This document shows positions 1-11,000 of a DNA stretch of 64,000 nt, piece after piece (position 1 is the stretch's first letter; each line of letters starts with the position of its first letter). This DNA comes from Promerops cafer (taxonomy: Eukaryota > Chordata > Aves > Passeriformes > Nectariniidae). The notes beneath the pieces are model-generated. The model was not told the origin of the DNA. It searched no databases and saw only the letters and a program-made list of their open reading frames with translations. A program made the translations under genes and the position numbers. Where the stretch lies: NCBI GenBank assembly GCA_013398275.1, contig VZSE01013530.1, positions 2,480,001 to 2,544,000 on the forward strand. The letters are read 5' to 3'.

Positions 1-602
1 AACATTGGGTTAGTTTTCTGCCTATTAAGGAAGACTCAAAGTACTCACTCTATAACAGGCTGTGTATCAAGCAAGAGAGATCTACATGCATTTTTCCATA
101 GGCCGTATCTTGTAAGGTTTATGAGTAAGTAAGTGATTATTTTTGTCAAGAAAACTTCTAAAGTCGAAGAGTAAGTTGGTGCTGACTCCACAGAGACATT
201 GAAGGGATTTTCCTTTTTTTCCCCTACAAATTCATGAAAACGAGAATCTTTCCACAAAACTTTTAATGGCTCAAAATCTAGGGATTTTTATCCCCTTTTT
301 CCTTAACAGAGATAAACTGATAAAGAAGCATTGAAGGGTCTGAACTGACATCCGCAATACTAAGTTTCGTGATGGAAAGGCGGAAAAGTTATCGAGAGAA
401 AAAAGTTTCCAGGGGATGAAAGAGACAGAAACGAAAGCAGCGGTTACCGAGAGCTCCCCACGGCGCCCGCACGGCCCCGGCTCGGCGCCGCCTCCGCGCC
501 CGCACAAAGACCCCGCGGGCCGCCCGCTCCCGGCGGGACTCGGGCAAACGTAGGGCGAAAAGGGGTTGAAAAGAGGCTCCCCCCCTCCCTGCCTGCCCTT
601 AC
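1..602 (-). other. TGFBI: 5' part of TGFBI intron 1
   Basis: This stretch follows the exon 1 donor on the minus strand. The part next to the exon (about 440-602) is GC-rich and continues the CpG island; the rest is ordinary AT-rich intron. No further TGFBI exon is recognisable here. Confidence 0.75.
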
Positions 603-712
603 CCGTGCTGCCGGCCGCGGAGCCGGCTGTGCTGCAGGACCTGCTGGTACGGGGACTTGGCGGCGGCGGCGAGCCCGAGCGCCAGCAGCAGCAGCGGCAG
701 CGGGCGCGCCAT
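603..712 (-). CDS. TGFBI: TGFBI exon 1 (5' partial gene, signal peptide)
   Basis: This is the first coding exon of TGF-beta-induced protein ig-h3, a secreted extracellular-matrix protein with four fasciclin-1 domains that binds collagen and integrins. On the minus strand the ATG lies at 712-710. It is followed by a leucine/alanine-rich signal peptide (MARPLPLLLLALGLAAAA) and then KSPYQQVLQHSRLRGRQHG, which is the known start of mature TGFBI. The exon ends at 603 in a GG|GTAAGG donor (602-597), leaving a two-base partial codon. The EMI and fasciclin domains lie beyond the left edge, so only 36 codons are visible. A gap of 35 N begins 25 bases upstream of the ATG, inside the presumed 5' UTR. 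The mature N-terminus match and the position next to LECT2 and FBXL21 make the identity close to certain; the exact 5' UTR is unknown. Confidence 0.93.
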
Positions 713-737
713 GGCCGGGCAGCGGGACGGGACCGGC

Positions 738-772
738 NNNNNNNNNNNNNNNNNNNNNNNNNNNNNNNNNNN
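738..772. other. Assembly gap (35 N)
   Basis: The run of N lies inside the TGFBI CpG island just upstream of the start codon. Reading frames drawn across it are not meaningful. Confidence 0.99.
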
Positions 773-804
773 GAGGAGGGGAGAGGGGCCGCCCCCCGCG
801 AAGG

Positions 805-875
805 GCATCCATCCGTCCCTCCGTCCGCCCACCCGCCCTTCCATCCCTCCGTCTTTCCACACGTCGCTCCGTCCG
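805..875. repeat. Degenerate CCGT/CCAT tandem repeat
   Basis: Imperfect four-base units (CATC, CGTC, CCGT) run through the promoter side of the TGFBI CpG island. This looks like a decayed minisatellite. Confidence 0.5.
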
Positions 876-1279
876 TGCCCCCGAGACCCGCCGCGGCGGG
901 GGTGGGGAATCAGACAGGGATGTTCTATACCCCTCTTCACAGACCGGCGTTTCATCTTCAGTTTCTTCTTCGTCCGCACTTTCCCCGCCCCATCCTCCCC
1001 CCAGTCGGGACTCAGAGCGGGTGGTGGCACTGCCACACTCCGGGTGTCCCACGGACTCCAGCCCCTCCGTGATCCCCCTCCGCGGGAGCTCTCCTGGTTT
1101 CAGCCCAGGAGTGTCGCCGCGGGAATGTCACCCGCGCTGCCTCCCCAGGTCCCCTCAGTGCCTCCTGGTGTCGACCCACTCCCAGCCACTTCCAGCACTG
1201 GCAGGAGTCACCCTTGGCAAGAAGTTTCTTGCTGCTTTTATACCAAACCAAATGAAAGCAGGAGGTCTTAGGCTGAGGA

Positions 1280-1664
1280 AGTTGGGGGTGTTCAGTCTGG
1301 AGAAGCCTCAGGGAGATCTTAGAGACTCTAACAGTACCTAAACCGGGCTTACAAAAAGGAAGAAGAGCAACTTTTTATATGGGTAGATAGTGTTAGGACA
1401 ATGGAGAATGGTTTTAAATTTAAAGGGGAGAGATTTAGATCTGATACTGGGAAGAAATTCTTCCCTGTTAGGGTGGGGAGGCCCTGCACAGGCTGCCCAG
1501 AGAAGCTGTGGCTGCCCCATCCCTGGAAGTGTCCAAGGCCAGGTTGGATGGGGCTTGGAGCAACCTGGGATAGTGGAAGGGGTCCCTGCCCACGGCAGGG
1601 GGTTGGAACAAGATGAGCTTGTAAGTTCCTTCTGAACCAAACCTTTATGTGATTCTGTGATTCA
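1280..1664 (+). mobile_element. CR1 LINE, 3' end
   Basis: This is a 5'-truncated CR1 non-LTR retrotransposon in sense orientation. It starts in the block reading TTCAGTCTGGAGAAG, runs through AAGAAATTCTTCCCTG, GGCTGCCCAGAGAAGCTGTG and GGTTGGAACAAGATGA, and ends in the short tail TGTGATTCTGTGATTC. That order and tail are typical of avian CR1. No intact reverse transcriptase remains. It lies just upstream of the TGFBI promoter. Confidence 0.88.
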
Positions 1665-4600
1665 CTGCAGCATCCCAGTGTTTGTAAAGGATTTGCTCTG
1701 ACTGGACTGACATCAAAGTTGAAGGGCTCTTTCCTCCCTAAATCTGCCTGGGAAGCAAAAGGGGTCCTTTGGGGCCACTTGCCCTAAGGGAGAGATCTGT
1801 GCAAAATCCTCCTGTGGCTTTGCAGACTGGGCAGTGGCCAGCAAGGGCAGCTGCTCAGCAAAGGATGGGAATTGAAACATGTCCAGCGAGCAGCCACTGA
1901 GCCAAAGAAAAAAAGTCTTTAGCAATATTAAGCACTTTAAATTTTCAAAGATTTTTTTTCCCACAGTAAATAAATCTGATCTGCATAAAACCCATTAATG
2001 CTTATTGGATAAAATTAATTAAACCATTCCTCAGTCAGGTTTTCTCTCCCCAGGGAGTGTTTCATTATTTTCTCCATCTAAGTAGGTAAATCATGAAATC
2101 TTACCTGCAAAAGCTCATGACTTCAGTGTAAAAGATAAGAAGCAGAGGTCTCAGGTCTTTCTGAGGTAAAGGTGATGTTCTAAAACCTCTTGAGTATTGC
2201 CTGAGAGCCTCAGCTGCACCTCTATAAAATGGAGGTGAATTTATGAGCCTCCCGTTCTCTGTTTAAAAGAGACGAGTGATCTATGCTCTGCCCAGAAAGG
2301 GGTGACTTGGTTCCCTGGCTCTGGGCAAAGGTTTTCAGCTGTGAAGCCTGATCTGATGGTTGTGCACTTTTCCAGGCCAGAGTTAGACCCCTTGGTTTAA
2401 CTCCTCCTCCACCAGCTATTGCAATTTTTTGCCAGGGGAAGGCTTAAAACTCTTAAAAAATAGAATGAAAATCGAAGGGAAATCAAGCAAAGGCATTGCC
2501 AACTGCCGAGTCCTCTGAAAACAGCAGCCAATTGCAATTTCTCTGAAGAACATCAAAGATCCCACATAGTGGCAGAGCCAAGCCCCTGGGTGTCGGGTCC
2601 TGCCTTGCCCCCACGTGCTAGGCTGCTGTTTTTGGAATCACAAGGTCCCTTTCACTCACAAAGCTGGTTTATAGATGTATGAGCTCCTCTCCCAGACACC
2701 CCAAGGAGCAGGAACCCCAGATCCTCAGAAGAGCATCTTTCCCCAGGAGCACAGGGCTGCCTGTCCTGGGATGAGCTCACCAGGACCACTGTGTTCCCAT
2801 TACAACCTTCCAGAGCAAGGGTTGATGTCCTTGAGACACCAAACCCCGCGCTGTATCCAGCAGAAGTTTGTTGAACCCAAAATGTTGGAAATTAACTTGA
2901 CAAAGATTTTTCCCAGTGAAATGTTTCCCTGGAGGTTCAGCCAGCAGGGAGTGAGGAGGGACAGCCAGCTGTGGGGGTCAGGGTGAGTGTGGGGAGGGAT
3001 GGGACAGCTCCACTGCCAGGCTGTGCCAGCACTGACACGTCCTGGGTCCCCCGAGTCACATGCAGGCAAAGTCACTGGTTTTATCTACCACTGCTGGTTT
3101 ACTTCCTCCCCATCCCTCCCTCCCAGTCCAGCTGCCTCCCCGTTCTTCTTCAGTGCATCTTTATTCATGATTCCTCTCCAACAGGACTTTCTGTACTGAC
3201 TAAGCCTTCAATTAGCTTCTAGAATCTGTTCGAGAGCAGTTCAAGTGTTGCAAAGAAATATTTAAATATACTTGGCTATCAGACTGTGACAAGCCTATTT
3301 GTGAATCACCACTGCTTTGATTTGCACTTGTTTTAACCTCTGCTTCCAGACGGATGTTTAGTTTGAAATGAAATCCACGGGAGTGGATTCTCTGCACACT
3401 CATACAAATACTCTAAAATCAATCATGTAGAAAATTGCACTTACACAAATAGACCCTTCTGTACACATTTCAGACATAACAGCTGCTCCACCAAAAGGGA
3501 GGAACCGAAAGACATACCCTAGGTCAAACGAAGAAATCTTCAGCAATAATAAACATCTATTATTTAAAAAGCTTTTCCAGTATAAACAAAACTGAAGGTT
3601 GAAATTACTGAATCATTAAGACCATAAATATTTTTCACTTTGTTCTGTGAGCTGCACAGAAAGGCCAGAAGGAGAGCTTTTGGAGAAAAACCACTTTTCC
3701 ACCTCTCTAGTAATAGTTTCAAGGTAAATAATTATCAACATAAAATTAAAAGTGGTTTCTTTGTATTTATCTGCCATATTAAATTTCTGCCATCCTCAGA
3801 AAAATCTCTAATTCCCAAAATAAAAAGTCATTGTGAAGTTTGGTAACCCTCACATTCCTGCAACAGGCTGAATCTCCATTTCATTCAGAGCTCTACTTAA
3901 TGGTGATTTCAGGTTGAATTTCTTTTCCCCCAGAGTAGCCTCTGCTCTTGTTTTCACAGACAGTGAGAAAAAGCATTGAAAATAGCTCTGAGCATCTGTG
4001 TTGTGCTTTTGTTTGAAACTCAGCAGAATTTATTTGGAAGAATAAAAAGGTGACGCTTCATTCAATTCCCTCCTGTATGTTTCTGGAATGCCAGGTGGAG
4101 AGATGGCTGCCACGGCTGGGGGCACAGCCCTGCATGGGCACAGCAGCACCAGAGCAGCTCCAGCACGAATGGGGCCGAAGCAAACAACAAATGGTCCAGA
4201 GAGGTGGATCCAGAGTATCACAGAGCAATATTCCTGGGTGAGTGCAGTGCTGGCAGCCAGCAGCTCGTGCTTGGCTTGGGCTGGGAGGTCAGAAGAGTCA
4301 GTTACTGGTGGGAAACGACAGCGACCACAAGCCTGGCCGTACATCGGTGTGAAATACACCCCATCTCATCCCACACCCTCGCTTTGTTCCCTGTTTTCAC
4401 TATCCATACTAATATCAGGGGAACATATTTCCCTTCTGTGTCTTTCTAGTTCTTTTGGAACAACTTCTTCACCCCAAATGCTCCCGCGTTTGGCTTTTGG
4501 GCCTGCTTTCCATGTCCCACACGTTAACGACGTGGCAGATGGTCCTTCACACCGTGCTCTTGCTTTCACACATCAGTCTTGTAAAAAGACCCCGAGAAAG

Positions 4601-4857
4601 ATCACATCATTCTCTTGGTTTCCCTTTGCAGGCAGCTCCATTTGATGTGTCCAGAGCGTGCTGGAAAAGGAAGAGAGCTAATCCCACTTGCCTCTACCAC
4701 ACACAGCAGGGAATTCATGGGATTTATGTTCCAGCTCCACTCCAAACTGAGTCCAAAAGGCCCTCTATATATTTGAAGTGTTATTATTGTGTACAGTAAC
4801 ATACTAATACAATAGTGAAATACATATATGTACGGTAACATGCACTAACATACATAA
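1665..4857. other. Intergenic, no gene recognised
   Basis: This is AT-rich unique-looking sequence between two CR1 pieces. The longer open frames, such as 4088-4645 on the plus strand, show no domain, no low-complexity bias and no splice context that I recognise. No RNA gene is apparent. Confidence 0.55.
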
Positions 4858-4950
4858 CAGGCCAGGTTGGAGGGGGCTCTGAGCAACTTGGTCTAGTGGA
4901 AGGTGTCCCTGCCCATGGAAGGTTGGTTGGAACAAGAAGATCCTAGACCA
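4858..4950 (+). mobile_element. CR1 LINE fragment
   Basis: A short sense CR1 piece: GGCCAGGTTGGAGGGGGCTC, then GAGCAACTTGGTCTAGTGGA, then GTTGGAACAAGAAGATC. The usual 3' tail is missing. The element at about 5040-5810 follows shortly after. Confidence 0.75.
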
Positions 4951-5039
4951 TGTGTTATGGACTGGTTTAAACACAGAAGAGCAAAGAAAATTAAATCTCT
5001 GTGAATAAAACAGATCGAACACAGAAAGGTTCAAAATAT

Positions 5040-5810
5040 ACCCCAAAACTTGATTAAAACCCAATGAGACCAGATGTTGGTTGCAAAGAAAGTGATATAT
5101 TTGATTTAATAGTAAAAGAGGCAAGGAGAAAGAAAGAGAAAAGAAACAAAGAGAGAAATAGAAAAATAAGTGTGCGGGGGTGGGCAGGGCAGGGAGAGAG
5201 TGACAGGGGTTGGGTAGATATCACTGTTCTGGGGGTCCCAATGACATCTTGTGGTTTCCCTCCATCTGCTCTTCCTGGTGGTGCAGGTCCCCTGCCACAG
5301 TGCCCAGAAGTACAGAATCCAGTGCATTAACACACCTCTGGGCCAGGTGGGAACACCCATGTTTCTCCCTTGCAGGGCCCCAGTTTGGCACTGTCCCCTG
5401 CAACACTGAGGGTCTGTTGCAGTGTCTGGGGACCCCTTTGGGGAGCCTGTGATGGGCCGTGACACCCCCTGTGCTGTCCTTCACGTGGGCTTCTCCCCGC
5501 TGAAGGGGCCCCTCAGCTGAGCTGCTCTGCACAGCAGAGGATGGGTGTCCACTGCCTCTCACCAGAGGCTTTTTCACCACACCCCAAAACCTCTCCCCAC
5601 CCCTCTCCTCACCCTTTGGTGTGAGGGTCTGTGCGAGCCTGGCAGCTGATGACCCCAGGGCTGTGGTCTCACCCTGAAGGTGCTAAGTTTGATCCCTCTG
5701 TGAATGTATTCTTCTTCCCCCAGCCCACACCTGAGTCACTTTATCTTATTCCACCAATGAGCAGTCCAGGGCCTTAGGGTGTGGTGGTCTTCTCTGTGGC
5801 TTTCATACAG
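5040..5810 (-). mobile_element. Probable endogenous-retrovirus LTR remnant
   Basis: In minus orientation this block starts near TGTATGAAAGCC (from 5809). It runs through a GC-rich body, then a pyrimidine-rich tract (CTCTTTTACT), and reaches an ATTAAA polyadenylation-type signal (5110-5105) followed by a short U5-like tail. That layout is usual for avian LTRs, and the text resembles LTR repeats I know from songbird genomes, though I cannot name the family. Ends are approximate and no target-site duplication was established. No retroviral coding region accompanies it. Confidence 0.45.
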
Positions 5811-5883
5811 TTTTGCTATAATAGGCAAAAGTTCTTCATGAAGATGTTTTAGCCATATATTATAACATTTCAGTCTCTGACAC

Positions 5884-6056
5884 CAGGTTGCTCAAAGTCC
5901 CATCCAACCTGGCCGTGCCACAGCCACTGTCAAGCTGTGCCAGGGCCTCACTGGCCCCACATGGAAGAATTTCTCCCAAATATCCCATCCAACCCTGCCC
6001 TGTGTCAGTTTAAAACCACTCCTCTCTGTCCTGTCACTACATGCCCATGTACAGGT
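5884..6056 (-). mobile_element. CR1 LINE, 3' fragment
   Basis: This is an antisense CR1 segment. In sense it reads from GTGGTTTTAAACTGACACAG through GAGAAATTCTTCCATGTGGG and GCCAGGTTGGATGGGACTTT to AGCAACCTGG. The terminal tail is missing. Confidence 0.8.
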
Positions 6057-7899
6057 ACTGTTTGGTCTCTCTTCTCTGCTTGAAGGTGAAGATACTGTTG
6101 TAGGTCCTGTTAGGTCTGGCCCAATTAATCTACACCGAGCAGTGCTAAAGTGCCTCCCCCAAGCATTTAAGCAGGGTTGTTTCCCTGAGTTAGATGGGAC
6201 AGGCACCCCTTGTCCTGTCCTCAGGGGCCTCGGGAGCGCTGGCCAAAAAGGCAATTACACACAATATTCTGCTTCCTTTTAATATATCATTATGACAGAT
6301 GAAATATGTGCTTTATCTTCTCTTGTATAAACAAAACAATTCTCTTACTTCATCGTATAAGCTTGCAAGTGTCTTCCCACATTAGATACTTTGAGAAAAG
6401 TCTTTTCAAGAACACCTCTCTGTTGCTGTTGCTCTCTCATTTGCTGACAGGCACACACACAAAACAAACCCACTGAATCTCAGGAGCAGAGCTATGGCCC
6501 AAGCTGATATCTTGTCACCTGTTTTCTGTTTTCCCCTCCTTCCCATTGCCCAATATTGTATATATATGATACAGTAGATTTACAGAGCAGGAAGTCACAA
6601 GAAGTAGCAATTCAACTTTCAGGGAATAATTCTGTGTCACTTATTTATATCATCCATGTATATGAAAAATAAAAAAGAGAGTTAGAAAACTTCTCCCACA
6701 AGGCATTTCTAGCTCTCGCATGTTCTCATTTTATTCCTTATCCTGCAATTTATGTTCTTACTTTCAGCAAGCCAGCAATGAAGTAGAAAACCCCTAAGAA
6801 ATCTTATTCTGACATATCTTTCTGGGGAATATTCATTTCCATGCATAGCTGTGTAAGCCATGGAGAAGTCTGTGGCATCACTGGAGAGAAAACCGCTTGA
6901 CAAACAGAGTCTGCAGACCTTAAAATGGATAAAAGCAAGTTTTTTCTGGCCTGCTCCATCTGATTTAAAGGTCTGATAGACGCCTAGCATCAGCACAGTA
7001 ATCTGCTGAGGTTGGCCCCAGGCCATGCTGTAATGCAGGAAGAGAGCAAACGTTGGAGCATCCTGAGCCAAATTACAACTGACTGTTATTTTGGGATGCT
7101 AGGCTTTGAAATCTGAATTCATTTAGTTTATTATGATATATTGGAACTTCCTTAAAAAAAAAAAAAGAAAGGAAAAAACCGAACAAAACCCAAGATACTC
7201 ATTAATTCTGGTTAAATAGAACAGGCAGAAGAAGGCATTGCCTGCCAAAAAGATACACAAACCCCATTATGTCAAGAGACCCTCTCATAACCGGAGGTGC
7301 GTAGCCAGAAGGCTGCTCCTGTTGGCCTGCAGACTCTGGATGAAGTTCAGCTCCCTGAAAACATGACAAAACTCTGACTTCAAGGCCAGCCTCAAAAAGT
7401 GCCCATGTGGCTCAGAACAATAATTTCAGATTTTCACATTTTACTATGCTACACCCAACACGGCCAGGTGGGTGCTGCTCACAGATCATGAGGCCTCTGC
7501 ACAAGAATCTCTCCATGCATTGCATGTGCTATGGAAGAGAAGAAAAAGAGCCATTAAAGCACAAAATGCCAGCACATTCCCTACTGTACATTTTCCGACA
7601 TATTATCCATATTTCTGAAGTAATCCCAAAGGTTTATCCAAGCCCTGTGGCTTCTTGCAGTTAGGAGCATATTAAAAATATTTAGAATCATTAAGTTCTG
7701 GGAAGGTAAGAAACTGGAGAAGAGTGTTTCTCAGGGCTGCCTTGCCTTGATTGAGTCACACCTTAAGAAGAGAAGCTTTATCTAAGAGGAGAAATAGGGC
7801 TTGAAAAAATAATGAAAATTTAAAAATTATTGGTATCTGTTACATGTAGTATTTGCACATCCCTGATATCCCAGTTCTGTAGAGTTATACAAGTGCCCA
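6057..7899. other. Intergenic, no gene recognised
   Basis: AT-rich sequence with a 12-13 base A run near 7153. The minus-strand open frame at 6709-7071 shows no recognisable domain. Nothing else supportable was seen. Confidence 0.5.
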
Positions 7900-8003
7900 G
7901 TGGCACTTAGGGACATGGTTTAGTGGTGGGCTTGGCAGTGCTGGATTAATACTTGGAAGTGATGGTCTTAAAGGTCTTTTCCAACCTTAATGATTGTTTG
8001 ATA
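7900..8003 (+). mobile_element. CR1-family 3' fragment
   Basis: The text GGGACATGGTTTAGTGGTGG, then CTTAAAGGTCTTTTCCAACC, then TGATTGTTTGATA matches the 3' end of a second CR1 subfamily. It differs from the subfamily seen at 1.3 and 33.4 kb. Confidence 0.8.
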
Positions 8004-11000
8004 CAGACCTGACACTGGAGAGGCCCTGCACAACTGGGAGGGAGAAAACCAACAGGTCTCCCCTCTTGGTTTCTGTAACAGCTTGGAAAGATGTCACTGG
8101 CCACCTCCCACAGGGCTGGACTGTGTAGGTACAAGAGCAAAACAGCCTCATGTGCTCTCCTGCCTGGCATCACTCCATTGGCAGCAAAACACCTCCTCAG
8201 GCTTTCCTTCAGCTTTGACACAACACTCTGAAGGTGATTCTATACCTCACCATCTCTTTCATGTCTGGATTTCACCTTTTCCTTCTGCTTCCTCAGAGAC
8301 ACACCATTCACCACTGCCTGCTCAAAGAGCAGAGCTTTCCCCCAGTCCATGATGCACATGCACCTAGAAACCCCAAAACCATACGGACACACACTTCTCA
8401 ATTAGATATTGCAAGTCCATCATCACCATGAGGAATTTTGGGGGACATATGCCTTAACTGAGTTGCAGTGGTTTTCTCATTACAGCCCAGTAGATAACAT
8501 GACAAGGCTAGTGATTGTTTCTAGGGGGAATGATTTAATAATATAATCTGCAGTGCTTGCAGAGGCTCCTTGATAAAGGGCCAGGCAGAGCTGGAGTGGT
8601 TTGGATCCATTTCCTCACCACTGCTGAGAATGAACATTGCAATATGTGTCAGGAGGGTTGAATGGAAAATAATTGCCTTCATTATGCAAGTTCGATGTAC
8701 AGACGTATGTTCCTGGATAAAACACTTTTACAGCCAGCCAGGGCCATGTCACTTATTTTCCATAAAATATGAGGAGCAGCGTTTTCTACAGGTTTCAGTC
8801 AAGTATTTGAAGCAGGCACGTGCTGATTTGTCCTGCAAAGCACACACACATTTCTGAGCTCACATGCACGTAGGTTTATGGCTTTTTACAAGAGATGCAG
8901 GTGTGGGAATAGGTCTCGTAGAGGATGTCTGAACATGCACCAGGACTTTGGCATAGCCAAAGCAGTGAGAAACTGGAGACATGGATTTTATAGGAGACAT
9001 AGCACGTTGTAAAGCAAGACATCTTGGGCTAAAATCCAGCTCCTCTTCTTTAGGCAAACTGAGCTCTTGATTCCAGTGGGGCTTCTCACTCAGAAAGGGT
9101 CAACAAACTCAGCTTTGGGCATTGACGGGAAGAATCAGAGAAGTGATTTCTTTGGTGTGATGCAATAGGAGTTTGTATTCCCATTAGCCCCAAGTGCCTG
9201 GAAATCTGGAATTCAAATGAAGCAAAACCTCACTACAAATAAAGATTTTCTTTAAAACCAAAGTAGTTTCCACCACTGCTTTTAAAAAGCAGAGTTGCCA
9301 GCTACTGAGAAAGTGAGTAAGTGATGCTCTGGCCTGGGAGGATTCCAGTAGGATTAGTCTGGCAGTTCTAACACAGTCAAGACCGACTAATTTCTTCATT
9401 ATTAGTTTTTGATTCTCCTAAGTCTGCTTTTCACAATGGTTTGGCACTGTCCATGCTCATCACTCTCCAACTCTGAAGCTGGCAAGAGGACACATTTACT
9501 TCTTTTATTATAGCCCAGAGATGGGCTGATTTACACCAGGAGCCCAGCGTGCCGGCAGAGCCAGGAGAAGCGGGAGGACAACATTCCGTCCTCCAGCTGC
9601 TGCAGGAGAGATGCTTCATCCATGAGCAGGAACAAATATTTATCAGATGGGCTTTCCAGTCATATGGTCCTAATCCTTGCAGTAATGTGAAACTCCCTGG
9701 ATGAGGTCATGGTTGTTGAATCCCAGACTCTCCTTTTTTTCTAGAGGCCAGGTCAGGTAGGTGGAAGATGGAGCACATTTAGCCCTGCCTGGGGCTGGCC
9801 AGGAAAAAAAACCACAGGGGTTTAGGGACATGATGTGCAAATACACACCTATGAACACGCACAAAGACTTGCTCCAGAGCACGTCAGAGCTGCCAACATT
9901 GAATTTCCAGCACCAACTCTGGGCACCTGTTGCTCTAACTTTCCAGAACTTGGCAAAATCCAATTGTCAAACTCCCTGAAAGCTCTTTTAAGAAAAAATC
10001 CTTCTCAAAAATGAAGAGTACAATAAAACATTTTTTTAAAGGTCATTTAAAGGCTTTCTGAGCTGATTGCTGCTGGGAATACTTGTTTAGCTGGCTAAGG
10101 TATCTTTGACTTGTTCATTAGCTTTCACTGGCCTTTGGTGATTTACACTTTAAAGTGAAGAACTAGGGAATTCCCTGACCATTTTCCTCCAGAGACTGTT
10201 TGAATCTGAAATTGTCCAAATTAGGAATTGTATGTGAATCATACTGAGGTCTGAGCTCATGGGTCCTGGACAGACCCTTATTATTTTAGCCTACATGGTA
10301 CTAAAAAAAGACCATCTCAAAACCATGAGATATCCAATGGTATATTTTTGGAATGCCATGCTTAAGATAATAGTCCAAATAATGTGTCATACTCCTAGAA
10401 ACAACATAAAATATGTTGCTCATCAGAACACAATGTATAGCAGCACCATGTCTAGGCATGGGGTTATCTTGAGCAGGACTGAACCAAGGGAAAGAACACA
10501 ACCAACTTATTGTGGGTGGCATTTGCAGCTGGAAGGTTTCCCAAAGCTCAGTCAAGATGAAATTTGAGTCACTCAGAAGAACCTGACAACCCAGTAGTCA
10601 AGGTGATTGGAAAGGCAGAGCATGTCCTTTATTTTGAATCAGACTTTAGCTGTGCTTTAACTTTCTGTAAGACTGAGTGATTTCTGAGCATGACTAACCC
10701 AGAGCAGCCCCTTTACCTGCAGCCAAGCTCAGGTCTCCCACAGACAAGGTGTGTCCCAACCACCAGCAACCAGATTTAACTTTGGGAAATCTCTCTCCCA
10801 GTTTCTGCCATAACTCTTCTTTCTTGTGTCACAGGAAGAGGAAACCAACAGTTAAAACCTCTGTGTCTCCATGTCTCTCCCCAGGTCTGCAGCAATGGGA
10901 GGACTCCCACGTTTGTCTCAGGTCAGCAGTGGGGTCTGCTGGGGTCATCCTGCACAAGGTCCAAAGGCAGGGTCACAGGCTGGGCCTCAAAAGTACTCAC

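Larger units (their letters stand above)
440..1110 (-). promoter_or_regulatory. TGFBI: CpG-island promoter of TGFBI
   Basis: A GC-rich, CpG-dense block surrounds the TGFBI start, in sharp contrast to the AT-rich flanks. Upstream of the gene it holds a GC box (CCCCGCCCC at 983-991, GGGGCGGGG in gene sense) of Sp1 type and a run of degenerate CCGT/CCAT units at about 805-875. A weak TATA-like GTATAGAA lies at about 923-930 in gene sense. The N run at 738-772 sits in the core of the island, where short-read assemblies often fail. The transcription start cannot be placed. Confidence 0.7.

Noticed and set aside
444..1072. Long open frames on both strands across the first N run
   Set aside because: They translate through Ns in a GC-rich promoter island, where stop codons are scarce. 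Only the 110-base TGFBI exon is supported.
1338..1640. Open frames inside CR1 copies (also at 19333, 33399-33915 and 55574-56383)
   Set aside because: They are by-products of CR1 3' untranslated sequence; the same text recurs in each copy.
4088..4645. 185-codon plus-strand open frame
   Set aside because: No domain, no exon context, and serine/proline-rich text typical of chance frames. No support for a gene.
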